Shown in pieces: positions 1 through 8,842 of a stretch of 64,000 bases of DNA (its first letter is position 1; each line of letters begins with the position of its first letter). Under the pieces are notes generated by a model. That model searched no databases. It saw nothing but the letters and a program-made list of their open reading frames with translations, and was not told the origin of the DNA. This DNA comes from an uncultured Clostridia bacterium (GTDB lineage: Bacteria; Bacillota; Clostridia; TANB77; CAG-508): the NCBI GenBank assembly GCA_934121925.1, contig CAKOVK010000001.1:62001-126000 (forward strand), given 5' to 3'. The position numbers and the translations under genes were made by a program.

Positions 1-500
1 GCACCATGAATAAATACCTCTATTTCTATATTGGTATTTTTACATATATTTTTTATTTCTTCTATTGAAAGTTCACGAGCAAGCACACATCTTGAATAAC
101 CTAGTTTTTCTATCTCTTTTACTCCATCTAGATTATATATTGTCATTTGAGTACTGCTATGAACTTCAAGCTTTGGAAATAGTTCCATTATTTTTTTAGC
201 TAGGCCTAAATCTTGCACAATTACTGCATCTATTCCACTATTGTATGCAAATTCTACTAGTTTTAAGGCTTCTTCAAATTCCTTGTTTTTTATTAATATA
301 TTTAATGTTAAGTGTGTTTTTACATTGCGAAGTTTTGCATATTTAATTGCCTTTACTAGCTCTTCATCTTCAAAATTTCTACCATTAACTCTTGCATTAA
401 ATTTATCTAGTCCAAAATATACTGCATTTGCTCCATTTTGTACTGCTGAAACCAAGCACTCAAAGTCCCCTGCTGGTGATAATAACTCTATATTACTCAT
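1..500 (-). CDS. Peptidase U32 family protein, N-terminal part (gene runs off the window)
   Basis: The reverse strand is open from an ATG at 500 to the window edge. It encodes about 166 residues beginning [16 protein letters not shown], with the motif [16 protein letters not shown] soon after. LLSPAG followed by A(D/N)AVYxG is the signature start of U32 proteins (YegQ/YhbU/RlhA group), which act in collagenase-like proteolysis or in tRNA/rRNA hydroxylation. A later segment ([12 protein letters not shown], then RCVLARELS and EVFIHGA) also matches the TIM-barrel core of the family. The start overlaps the last codons of the copper ATPase by 8 nt, so the two are translationally coupled. Which U32 subfamily it is cannot be decided because the C-terminal part is missing. 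Confidence 0.9.
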   Translation of the reverse strand, partial: MSNIELLSPAGDFECLVSAVQNGANAVYFGLDKFNARVNGRNFEDEELVKAIKYAKLRNVKTHLTLNILIKNKEFEEALKLVEFAYNSGIDAVIVQDLGLAKKIMELFPKLEVHSSTQMTIYNLDGVKEIEKLGYSRCVLARELSIEEIKNICKNTNIEIEVFIHG

Positions 501-696
501 TTATTTCGTATCCTACTTCTTCTATTTTTTTCTTTAATACTTCATTATCTATATCCTTCGATAACTCTAAATCTACTCTTCCTGTTTTTAAGTCTACCTC
601 TACATTATTTACTTCTTCTAATGTTAGTAATTCTTTTTTTACCGCATTTGAACAATGTTCACATTGCATTCCTTTTACATATATTGTTTTTGTCAT
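493..696 (-). CDS. Possible separately translated CopZ-like copper chaperone (internal start in copA)
   Basis: The last 67 residues of copA form a complete heavy-metal-associated domain ([15 protein letters not shown] at the start). A Shine-Dalgarno-like AAGAGGTG at 703-710 sits 6 nt before its in-frame ATG at 694-696. A free copper chaperone could therefore be made by internal initiation in addition to the fused C-terminal domain. A C-terminal HMA domain on a P1B ATPase is unusual, and clostridial CopZ is normally encoded by its own gene. The sequence cannot show whether the fusion is read through or the domain is mostly made alone. Confidence 0.45.
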   Translation of the reverse strand: MTKTIYVKGMQCEHCSNAVKKELLTLEEVNNVEVDLKTGRVDLELSKDIDNEVLKKKIEEVGYEINE

Positions 697-2906
697 ATTT
701 TTCACCTCTTTTTTTATTTTAAATTTTCTTAATGTTAGTGCATTTGTTACAACACATATTGAACTTAAACTCATTGCTAATGCTGCTATCATTGGGTTTA
801 GCAATATTCCAAGTGATTTATATAGTACTCCACATGCAAGTGGAATTCCAATAGTGTTATAGAAAAATGCCCAAAACAAATTCATTTTTATATTTTTTAT
901 AACTGCTTTACTTAACCTTAATAAGTATACTACATCTGTCAAATTGCTTTTTATTAGAACAACATCTGCAGATTCTATTGCAATATCTGTTCCCGCGCCA
1001 ATTGCTATTCCTACGTTTGCTCTTGAAAGTGCTGGTGAATCATTTATTCCGGTCACCTATCATTGCAACAATTTTACCTTGTTCTTGCAAACTACGAACT
1101 TTACTTTCTTTTTCTTGTGGTAAAACTTCCGAAATAATATTATCTATTCCTACCATTTTTCCAATTGCTTGTGCTGATGTTTTATTATCTCCTGTTAGCA
1201 TATATGTTTCTATTTTCATATCTTTAAAGCCATTTATTGCTTCTATGCTTGTTTGTTTTACAGTATCTGATATTGCAATAATTCCTAGTAATTTTTCATC
1301 ATCTGATACAAATATTACTGTTTTAGCTTGTTCATATAATTTTTGATATATGCCTTCTGCCTCTGATAGTTTAATATTATTTTCTTTCATCAAACTTTCA
1401 TTTCCAGCAAAATAGGTATTGTTATTTATGCTTGCTTTTATTCCTTTTCCTTCAATTGCTTCAAAATTTTGTGCTTCTGAAATCTCAATTTCTTTTGTTT
1501 TTTCTAATATAGCTTTTGCTATTGGGTGTTCAGATTTTGATTCTATTGCTCCTACTATTTTTAGTAATTCGCCCTCTTGCATATTGTTAAATGCAAATAT
1601 GTCATTTACTTGTGGTTTTCCTACTGTTATTGTTCCTGTCTTATCTAAAACTATTGCATTTATTGAATGCGCAAGTTCTAAGCTTTCTGCTGATTTTATT
1701 AATATTCCATTTTCAGCAGCTTTTCCTGTACCTACCATAATAGAAACAGGCGTAGCAAGTCCTAAAGCACAAGGACAAGATATTACTAAAACTGAGATTC
1801 CAATAGAAAGTGCAAATTCAAATGGATATCCTAATAGTATCCAAATAATTGTAGCAATTACTGCAATCGTAATTACAATTGGTACAAACACCCCGACTTA
1901 CTTTATCTGCTAATCTTCCAATTGGTGCTTTTGAGGCACTTGCCTCTTCCACTAATTTTATTATTTGCGATATTGTTGTATCTTCTCCTACTTTTTCTGC
2001 TCTAAATTCTATTGCTCCATTTTTGTTAATACTTCCAGAAATTACTTTACTTCCAATTTCTTTTTTTACTGGTATATGTTCTCCTGTAATTGTTGACTCA
2101 TCTATATATGTTTGTCCTTTCACTATTACTCCATCTACTGCAATAGTTTCCCCTGGTTTTACAACAATTATATCTCCAACTTTTACTTCTTCTATAGGTA
2201 TTTCTATTTCTTTTTGCTCTCTTAAAATTGTAACTTTTTTAGGAGTTAAATCTAATAATTTATTAATTGCATTTGAAGTTTTATCCTTTGCTTTTGTTTC
2301 TAAGTATTTTCCAAAAGTTATTAATGTTAATATCATTCCAGCAGATTCAAAATACAAGTTCATTGCATAACTACTTTCTCCCTGCCCTATTTTATATATT
2401 GCAAAAATTCCATATACAATTGAAGCAAATGAACCTATTGCAATTAGTGAATCCATATTGGGGGCTCTTTTTATTAATGCTTTAAAGCCTGAAGTATAAT
2501 ATTTTCTATTTACATACACTATTGGTGTAATTAATATTAATTGTACAAGACTAAATAGGACTAAATTTTTATGGAATATATGTGGTAATGGTAATCCTGC
2601 CATATGTCCCATTGCAACATACATAAGTGGAATTAGAAATGCAAAGGATATTATAACTCTATGTTTCATTTTATCTAGGTTACTTTTATTTTGTCCTCCT
2701 TTTGTATTTGCATCATATCCTATACTTTGTACTGCTTTTATAATCTCTTGTTCTGTAATTATTTTTTTGTCAAAGTCTACTATCATATTGTTATTTATTA
2801 AACTAACATTTACACTATTCACGCCTTTTTGTTTTGAGACTATTTTTTCTATATGATTGCTACATGCACTACATAACATGCCAATTACATTAAACTTTAC
2901 TTTCAA
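493..2906 (-). CDS. copA: Copper-translocating P1B-type ATPase, needs two CGG frameshifts
   Basis: Membrane pump that exports Cu(I) using ATP. Read with two +1 shifts it gives 803 residues. In order: an N-terminal HMA domain (GMLCSAC, residues 9-15), membrane helices, the actuator loop with TGEHIPV, the metal-binding membrane motif CPC (about 377-379), the phosphorylation motif DKTGT (about 421), the SEHP motif, and the hinge [10 protein letters not shown], which exists only if the second shift occurs. A second HMA domain (GMQCEHC) lies at the extreme C terminus. The frame changes at CGG codons 1893-1895 and 1049-1051. Skipping the C at each gives VSGVFVPI and GDGINDSP, both canonical. Without recoding, the products stop before the CPC motif or inside the hinge. 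Confidence 0.93.
1049..1051 (-). other. CGG +1 recoding site in copA (second)
   Basis: The coding strand reads GGT GAC CGG AAT AAA TGA. Skipping the C gives GGT GAC GGA ATA AAT GAT, the invariant GDGIND hinge of P-type ATPases. The motif has no room for an extra residue, so a forward skip fits and a -2 shift that adds Arg does not. Confidence 0.93.
1893..1895 (-). other. CGG +1 recoding site in copA (first)
   Basis: The coding strand reads GTA AGT CGG GGT. Skipping the C gives AGT GGG GTG TTT, Val-Ser-Gly-Val-Phe-Val-Pro, the conserved start of the membrane helix before the CPC motif. Gly becomes residue 338. The unshifted frame ends about 25 codons later. Confidence 0.9.
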
Positions 2907-3103
2907 CTTTTTCCTCCAGTTTACTTTTATTATTAACTAATTTTATATTTTCTATGAATCAATGTCAATTATATAAATTATATTTTTGCACTTGCTACTC
3001 ATTGTTTCAATAGCAAAATATTATTTTAACATTTACTTTTAAAAAAAAATATAATATAATTATATTATACTTTATATAATTTTTTCAGAAAGGATGTTGT
3101 AAT

Positions 3104-3424
3104 ATGAATCGGATTAAGCATAAGCATAAGCATGAGCATAGTTGTTTAGTCGGTAGTGTTGGAACGCTTACCATAGACAGCTTATTTCAGTCCTTTACGA
3201 TTTCAGATTTATGTGAGAATTCTGAAGTAACTGTTATTTATAAAAAGAACAGTATATTTGCAAAGTTTCTCCATGCTCTTGAAATTGCAGGCATTTGTTC
3301 AGGTAACGAAATTTGCTATATTGTTGATAATGACTCTACAATATTTGCAATAGGTTCTGCAGGAACTAACCTTTGGATCTGTTTACGTGACCTTTCAGTA
3401 TCTGGACTTTCCGATATCTTATAA
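3104..3424 (+). CDS. Orphan small protein of unknown function, foreign-looking
   Basis: An open frame of 106 residues with a His/Lys-rich start (MNRIKHKHKHEHSC) and no domain I recognise. AGAAAGGATG lies about 10 nt before the ATG and a strong terminator follows, so it looks like a self-contained single-gene unit. Codon use is less AT-biased than in the neighbours. Its third codon is an in-frame CGG (3110-3112). If CGG triggers the +1 glycine shift seen elsewhere, translation would stop after about 14 codons. Either it is a recently acquired gene that assumes CGG is arginine, or it is not expressed. It lies divergent to copA. Confidence 0.5.
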   Translation: MNRIKHKHKHEHSCLVGSVGTLTIDSLFQSFTISDLCENSEVTVIYKKNSIFAKFLHALEIAGICSGNEICYIVDNDSTIFAIGSAGTNLWICLRDLSVSGLSDIL

Positions 3425-3431
3425 CACAGCA

Positions 3432-3469
3432 CAGATATGATTCTAAACTAGAATCATATCTGTATTTTT
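3432..3469 (+). terminator. Rho-independent terminator after the orphan ORF
   Basis: Perfect inverted repeat CAGATATGATTCTA / TAGAATCATATCTG with a 3-nt loop, followed by a T run. Confidence 0.85.
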
Positions 3470-3558
3470 ATATAGTAGAAAATTTATCATTTTCTACTAG
3501 TTTTATTTTATTATATCTATTTGAAATAACTTATGATTTATGATATATTTTATTTATT

Positions 3559-3680
3559 GGGAAATTTTTCATTTTCTAGTATATAAAATATGCTATGATT
3601 ACTATTACCTTTGAGATTTTCTCTTTTCATTCGTGGACCCAAATTAAATAGAACAAAGGGCAATTTAAATCTCTTTGTTT
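3559..3680 (-). repeat. Interspersed structured repeat, copy G (inverted), upstream of the thioesterase gene
   Basis: This is the reverse complement of the repeat found at 10911, 16014, 36153, 59441, 60969 and 62146. It carries the outer AT hairpin (TTTCATTTTCTAGTATATAA), CTTTGAGATTTTCTC and an AACAAAG/CTTTGTT pair. It ends 20 nt before the thioesterase ATG, and relative to that gene it has the same orientation as all other copies have to theirs. Confidence 0.75.
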
Positions 3681-3700
3681 CAAGAGAAAGAAGGGCTTTT

Positions 3701-4438
3701 ATGAATCTTGATATTTATTCTCACAATTTAACAATAAATTATTCTGATGTTGATGAAAACAATCAAGTGACTAATAGAGGATTATTACGTTTATTGCAAG
3801 AAGTAGCTGGAATTCACTGTGGACTTTTAGGTTATGGAGTAAATGATACTCCTAAAACTGGTCTTGCATGGATTCTTTTAAATTGGAAACTTAAAGTTTT
3901 TGCTCGTCCTAAAACTAATACTAATCTTTTAATAAAAACTTGGACTAGAAAGAAAACTCCTCTATTTATATATAGAGATTTTGAAGTTTATGATAACGAT
4001 TATAATCTTGTTGCAATTGCAAGTTCTAAATGGGTTTTATTTAATGTAAATACTAAATCTATTAGTAGAGTTACAGATGGAGTAAATGAAAAATACATTC
4101 AAGTTAATAAAGAAGTTTTCCCTGAAAAATTTGAAGAAAAGCTAAAAGAACCATTAAACTCTAAATTTGTTTTGAATTATGCTGTTCAAAGAAGAGATAT
4201 TGATACAAATCATCATGTAAATAATTTATATTATTTGGATTATGCATATGAAGCCTTGCCTTTGGAAGTATTTAAGAATAATAAATTTTCAAATGTAGAA
4301 ATTATGTATAAGCACCAGGCCACTCTTGGTGACGCACTTAGCCTTTTCTGTTCTCATGCAGGCAATAATGAATATATAATTTCTATTAAGGATAAATTAG
4401 ATGGTAAGTTGCATGCTGTTGTCAAATTATATGAATAG
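3701..4438 (+). CDS. Acyl-ACP thioesterase (FatA/FatB type hotdog fold)
   Basis: Releases fatty acids from acyl carrier protein in the cytosol. The 245-residue protein has the two-hotdog layout of the plant/bacterial acyl-ACP thioesterase family. The N-terminal half contains GLLRLLQEVAGIHC and GLAWILLNWKL. The C-terminal half has DTNHHVNNLYYLDYAYE, where the Asn/His of the NxHxNN motif are the catalytic residues in the family. The start at 3701 is chosen because AAGAAGGG precedes this ATG and homologues begin here. The open frame extends upstream only through the repeat element. It is followed directly by a terminator and stands alone. Confidence 0.88.
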   Translation: MNLDIYSHNLTINYSDVDENNQVTNRGLLRLLQEVAGIHCGLLGYGVNDTPKTGLAWILLNWKLKVFARPKTNTNLLIKTWTRKKTPLFIYRDFEVYDNDYNLVAIASSKWVLFNVNTKSISRVTDGVNEKYIQVNKEVFPEKFEEKLKEPLNSKFVLNYAVQRRDIDTNHHVNNLYYLDYAYEALPLEVFKNNKFSNVEIMYKHQATLGDALSLFCSHAGNNEYIISIKDKLDGKLHAVVKLYE

Positions 4439-4444
4439 TATTTA

Positions 4445-4480
4445 TAAAACCTTTTTCTTTAACTCAAGAAGAAGGTTTTA
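4445..4480. terminator. Terminator between convergent thioesterase and Feo genes
   Basis: AAAACC...GGTTTT stem with an interrupted AAGAA/TTCTT pairing, between two convergent genes. It could serve both strands. Confidence 0.5.
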
Positions 4481-4483
4481 TCT

Positions 4484-4630
4484 TTATTTTTTCTTTCCGC
4501 AATTGCACCCTTCTCGTTTATATACACATTTTGAACATACATCTTTATCTTTTTTTATAAAATTAAAATATGCTATTACGCCTAATGCTCCTAAAACAAC
4601 TGCTAAAATAATAAAATCTACAAAATTCAT
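4484..4630 (-). CDS. FeoB-associated Cys-rich membrane protein
   Basis: A 48-residue protein with one N-terminal membrane segment (NFVDFIILAVVLGALGVIAY) and a short cytosolic tail with four cysteines (VCSKCVYKREGCNCGKKK). Small Cys-rich single-pass proteins of this type regularly follow feoB in Firmicutes and are thought to assist ferrous iron transport. The ATG at 4630 is preferred because AAGGAGAGG lies 5 nt upstream, although the frame stays open further up. It is the third gene of feoA-feoB-feoX, 53 nt after feoB. Confidence 0.8.
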   Translation of the reverse strand: MNFVDFIILAVVLGALGVIAYFNFIKKDKDVCSKCVYKREGCNCGKKK

Positions 4631-4683
4631 AAAACCTCTCCTTATTCTTTCACACTTCCCACATAGCACTGCACACTTCAATT

Positions 4684-6658
4684 TTACAAATTACCAATAA
4701 ATGTTCCTACATTAAATACTATACTAGCCAAAATCCAGGCTAACCCTGTTTGAAAAGCTATTGCTTTAAACATTTTTTTAGTTGTACCAAATTCTCTTCT
4801 CATCGCTCCTATTGCTCCAAAACATGGTGCACTAAATAAATTGAATACCATATATGCATATGCACTTGCAGGAGTAAAGAAATTAAATGCTACTGATTTA
4901 AATAATAAGACTCCCTCTTCTACTTCTTCACTTAATCCTGCTATTATATTCATTGATGATATTACTTGTTCTTTTGCAACTAATCCTTGCACGGCTGATA
5001 CAGACGCTTCCCAACTAAAAGTTCCAAGTATTGGGTAAAATATCCATGAAATTGCATTTCCTATGCTTGCTAGGATGCTATCTTTTATTTCCACTCCATA
5101 TTCTAATTTCCAAGAGAATGATAGTAAAAACCAAATTATTACTGAACAAAATAGTATTATTGTTCCTGCTCTTTTTATAAATTCTTTTACTTTATCAAAT
5201 ACATCCCTTGCTACATATTTTACACTTGGCAATTTATACTCTGGGAGTTCAGATATAAATGCTGTACCACTATCTTTCATAAATAACTTTTTAATAATAA
5301 TAGCAGATATTAAAATTATTGCTATTGCAAAAAAGTATAATGATGCAGAAACAAGTCCAGATTTATCTGCAAAAAAGTATCCTGTAAACATTGCAATTAT
5401 TGGCAATTTTGCACTACATGGTATAAATGGTGTTAGCATTATAGATAGTTCTCTTTCTTTGCTATCTTTTATTATTCTTGTTGACATTATTGCAGGCACA
5501 CTACATCCGAAGTCCAACTATGAATGGCACTAAAGTTTCTCCGCTTAATCCAAATTTTTTAAACAACTTGTCTAATAAAAATGTTACTCTAGACATATAT
5601 CCAGTAGTTTCTAATATTGATATGCAAAGGAATAATATAATTAACTGTGGTACAAAACCTAAAACCGCTCCTACTCCTGCAATTATTCCATCTACCACTA
5701 AGCTTGTTGACCATGCTGACGCACCTAAATTTGTTAAGCCTTCTCTTACAATTTCTCCAAAGGTTTCTGCTAATCCTGAAATCCAATCAACTGTAAAGCT
5801 TCCAACAACCCCTACTGATAAATAATAGACTAAAAACATTATCACTACAAATATAGGAAATGCTAAAAATTTATTTAAAAATATTTTATCTAATTTATCT
5901 GACATAGTTTCTTTTATTGGTGTTATTGTTGTTGATTTATTTTTTATCTTAACTATGTACTCATACCTAGCATTTGCAATAATTTCTTCTATGTCCATTT
6001 TATATATCTCTTCAAGTTTTTGTCTACTGTTTTTTACACTTCCTTTTTGATAGTTTTTATATAGCTTATCATTTTCTAATATCTTTATTGCCATAAATCT
6101 ATTTACTTTTAATTCATTTTCTATATTAATTATTTCATTTTCTATATCCGACTTAAATATTTCTTTACTTCTAACTTTTTGCTTATTATATTTTTTTATT
6201 GCGTTTTTTAGTTCCTCTATTCCAGTTGCTTTTAATGCAGATATAATTACAACATCTGTTCCTATTTCCTTTGCTAGTTTTTCTTTATCTATATGTATTC
6301 CTTTTTTCTCTAATCTATCTGCCATATTAAGTGCTATTATAACCTTTGTATCTAATTCCATAAGCTGTGTAGTAAGATATAAGCTTCTTTCTATTGATGT
6401 AGCATCTACTATATTTATTATTATGTCTGGCTTATCTTCTAACACAAATTTTCTTGAAACCTCTTCTTCTACTGTATATGGACTAAGTGAATAAATTCCT
6501 GGTAAATCTACTAGGTCATCTCCTAGGTCTTTTATTTTCCCTACTTTTCTTTCTATTGTTACACCTGGCCAATTTCCTATTTTTTGATTTGTTCCAGTAA
6601 GTAAATTAAAAAGTGTGGTTTTACCACTGTTTTGATTTCCTACTAATGCAATTTTCAT
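4684..6658 (-). CDS. feoB: Ferrous iron transporter FeoB, needs one CGG frameshift
   Basis: GTP-dependent inner-membrane Fe(II) importer. After one +1 shift it is 657 residues. The N-terminal G domain has GNQNSGKTT (7-15, P loop), DLPGIYSL (G3) and NMAD (G4). It is followed by a helical region and the transmembrane core with two Gate motifs. The frame changes at CGG 5507-5509. Skipping the C gives VGLGCSVPAIM, and GxGCxVPA is the hallmark of the first Gate domain, with its metal-related cysteine. Without the shift the protein would end two codons later, losing the second half of the membrane pore. Its ATG overlaps the feoA stop (TAATG). Confidence 0.94.
5507..5509 (-). other. CGG +1 recoding site in feoB
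   Basis: The coding strand reads GGA CTT CGG ATG TAG. Skipping the C gives GGA CTT GGA TGT AGT, Gly-Leu-Gly-Cys-Ser, rebuilding the conserved GxGCxVPA motif. Gly is residue 384. The unshifted frame stops immediately. Confidence 0.93.
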
Positions 6659-6906
6659 TATAGTACCTCCACATCAATGTTTTTCATTTCCTCTTTTCTA
6701 ATGCAGAGTTCATAGCCTCTAAGTTCTATATCAACAGGATCTCCCATTGGTGCGATTTTTTTAATTAAAATTTCTGTTCCTTTTGTTATTCCCATATCTA
6801 ATAAATGTCTTCTTACTTCTGGTTTGTCCAAATGCAAACCTAAAACTCTTGCTCTTTGTCCTATTTTTAAATTACTTAACTGTGTGTGTTCTCCTTTTTT
6901 TAACAT
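6658..6906 (-). CDS. feoA: Ferrous iron transport accessory protein FeoA
   Basis: An SH3-like 82-residue cytosolic protein that partners FeoB. LKIGQRARVLGL, LLDMGITKGTEILI and APMGDPVDIELRGYELCIRKEE are the usual FeoA blocks. It is the first gene of the Fe(II) uptake operon, and its stop overlaps the feoB start by one base, which implies coupled translation. Confidence 0.93.
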   Translation of the reverse strand: MLKKGEHTQLSNLKIGQRARVLGLHLDKPEVRRHLLDMGITKGTEILIKKIAPMGDPVDIELRGYELCIRKEEMKNIDVEVL

Positions 6907-7009
6907 TTTGTATTCTCCTTTGTATAATTACTAAATTATTTCATATTAGATTATATTACCCATTCGGACAAGTATGATTATTTTTCAAAAAAAATAAAGG
7001 GATTTCCCT

Positions 7010-7723
7010 TTACTTTTTTATTTTTATTAATAACTTTTCTATCCAGCCTTTTTTATACTTTAATGATATATATCCAATTGTTGACATTGTAAAAGCTCCT
7101 ATACAATCTACTATCAGGTCTTCCATTGTATCTTTTAAGGCTTCTCTTCCCATAAGGGCAGTTCCGTTTTCTAATGCAAATTTTTGCATGTTTAGTCCTA
7201 ATATTCCGTCAAATGTAAACTCATATATTTCCCATATTACACCAAGTGACACTGCAAAAGCAAAAGCAAATATTGCAACAAATATTGGTGCTAATTCTAC
7301 ATGCACTTTTTCATGTTTATTTAAAATATTAATAAAAGAAAATCCTAATGCTCCTAGCATTGCACCACTACAAGTATGAAGTATAGTATCCCAATGTGGC
7401 ACTCTATAATAAAAATTTCTTACCTCTCCTAAAAATACGGCTCCCCACAAAAATAGTACGTACACAATATACATATTTGTTGGTATTACTATTTTTAATT
7501 TTTTTGATAACATGTTAGGCAAGAAAAATGCAATCACACCTAGCACACATTGAGTAAGCATTAGTATGTAGTCTGTTTTTACTCTCACACCTTCTATCTG
7601 TTCTACATTTGTAGTTGGAGAAACAATAATTTTATAAATTATAAATGCAATTGGAGCTATAAAGCTTATAAGTACAATTATTCCTATTATTGATTTCCAA
7701 TCTCTTTTTTCTTTATTTTTCAT
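7010..7723 (-). CDS. Multi-pass membrane protein, DUF2238/YjdF-like
   Basis: 237 residues with about six hydrophobic segments. The central block RNFYYRVPHWDTILHTCSG, followed by a GALGFSFINIL helix and the acidic segment WEIYEFTFDG, resembles the DUF2238 (YjdF) family of bacterial membrane proteins, whose function is unknown. A second conserved region, DTMEDLIVDCIGA, also fits that family. It stands alone between feoA and the HD-domain gene, with an A/T-rich gap on each side. The function cannot be told from the sequence. Confidence 0.7.
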   Translation of the reverse strand: MKNKEKRDWKSIIGIIVLISFIAPIAFIIYKIIVSPTTNVEQIEGVRVKTDYILMLTQCVLGVIAFFLPNMLSKKLKIVIPTNMYIVYVLFLWGAVFLGEVRNFYYRVPHWDTILHTCSGAMLGALGFSFINILNKHEKVHVELAPIFVAIFAFAFAVSLGVIWEIYEFTFDGILGLNMQKFALENGTALMGREALKDTMEDLIVDCIGAFTMSTIGYISLKYKKGWIEKLLIKIKK

Positions 7724-7758
7724 TTATTCCCCCTTAATCTATTATATGTATATTTTTA

Positions 7759-8286
7759 TTAAATATCATAAATGTATGTTGCTTCTAAATCCGCTTCATG
7801 AGTATATAATGCAAGAGGATATTTTTTATATGCTTGTCCTATTGTTCCGTATAATTCCTTTGGTTCTGTAAATCCCATATGCCATCTTATTGCATATTTT
7901 TCTTCTGGTGTTAGTTTTATAAATTCGCTAATCATCATTACAGATTTTTCTCCATGTCCATAAGGAATAGTATCTTCTATTGTATAATATGGCACTTGTT
8001 CCCATACTCCATTATTTTTTACATTTCTAAAGTCTGTTTTATAGAAATTTGTCTTACATATATCATGTAATAATGCAACAATTTTAGTAGAATCATTGTC
8101 TTCTACTTTTGTTTTTAATATTTCATATACTTTCATACTATGTTCAAGCAATCCACCTTTAAAGTTTCCGTGATATCTTGTACTTGCTGGTGCTTCAAAA
8201 AAGTCTGAATTTTCTAAAAATTCTATTAATTTATCTATTCCTTCTCTGTTTGTTTCTTTTAATAATTTTATAAATTCTTCTTTCAT
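7759..8286 (-). CDS. HD-domain phosphohydrolase-like protein
   Basis: 175 residues with the metal-binding pattern of HD hydrolases: H in LLEHSMKVYEIL, HD in VALLHDICK, then HG in PYGHGEKS and a late His-rich motif (RWHMGF). The family cleaves phosphate from nucleotides or similar substrates. The substrate here is not evident. The gene ends in KADLEATYIYDI-like acidic residues typical of short phage and bacterial HD proteins. It lies 3 nt from mscL and probably shares its transcript. Confidence 0.75.
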   Translation of the reverse strand: MKEEFIKLLKETNREGIDKLIEFLENSDFFEAPASTRYHGNFKGGLLEHSMKVYEILKTKVEDNDSTKIVALLHDICKTNFYKTDFRNVKNNGVWEQVPYYTIEDTIPYGHGEKSVMMISEFIKLTPEEKYAIRWHMGFTEPKELYGTIGQAYKKYPLALYTHEADLEATYIYDI

Positions 8287-8289
8287 ATT

Positions 8290-8688
8290 CTACTCCTTAC
8301 CTTCCTCTTTTTTTAATAAATCTCTTATTTCTTCTAATAGTAAAACTTCATCGGATTTTTTTGGTTCTTCTACTGTTTCTTCTTCTTTTTCTTTATGTAT
8401 TTTGCTCATGAATCTATTTACAATTCTTACTAGCATAAATATACAAAATGCTATTATTAAAAAATCTAATACATTTTGAATAAAGCTTCCATACTTAATT
8501 TCTGCATTCCCTATCTTTAAAGTTAATCCAGTAAAATCAATCCCTCCTATTATAACTCCAATTACTGGCATTATAATATCTCCAACTAATGATGTTACTA
8601 TTTTACCAAATGCTCCGCCAATTATTACACCTACTGCTAAATCCATTACATTGCCTTTTGCTATAAATTCTTTGAATTCTTTTAACAT
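8290..8688 (-). CDS. mscL: Large-conductance mechanosensitive channel
   Basis: 132 residues with the diagnostic N-terminal helix [22 protein letters not shown] followed by [18 protein letters not shown], two transmembrane helices and a charged C-terminal helix rich in Glu and Lys. MscL opens on membrane tension during osmotic downshock. The length matches the family. It is upstream of the HD-domain gene in the same direction and probably forms a two-gene unit with it. Confidence 0.95.
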   Translation of the reverse strand: MLKEFKEFIAKGNVMDLAVGVIIGGAFGKIVTSLVGDIIMPVIGVIIGGIDFTGLTLKIGNAEIKYGSFIQNVLDFLIIAFCIFMLVRIVNRFMSKIHKEKEEETVEEPKKSDEVLLLEEIRDLLKKEEGKE

Positions 8689-8842
8689 ATTTATTTCTCC
8701 TTTTATTTTTTATTAATTTTGAGGTTTTCTCATTATAATTGAAAAGCTCAAATAATTATGTTTAATACATTGCTTCATTATACCAGTATTTTTATATCAA
8801 ATTTAGTTGTATTTTGTCAATGAAAAAACAAAAGAGAATTTT

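Noticed and set aside
3541..3700. N-terminal extension of the thioesterase
   Set aside because: The frame is open but consists of the interspersed repeat; a ribosome site precedes the ATG at 3701.
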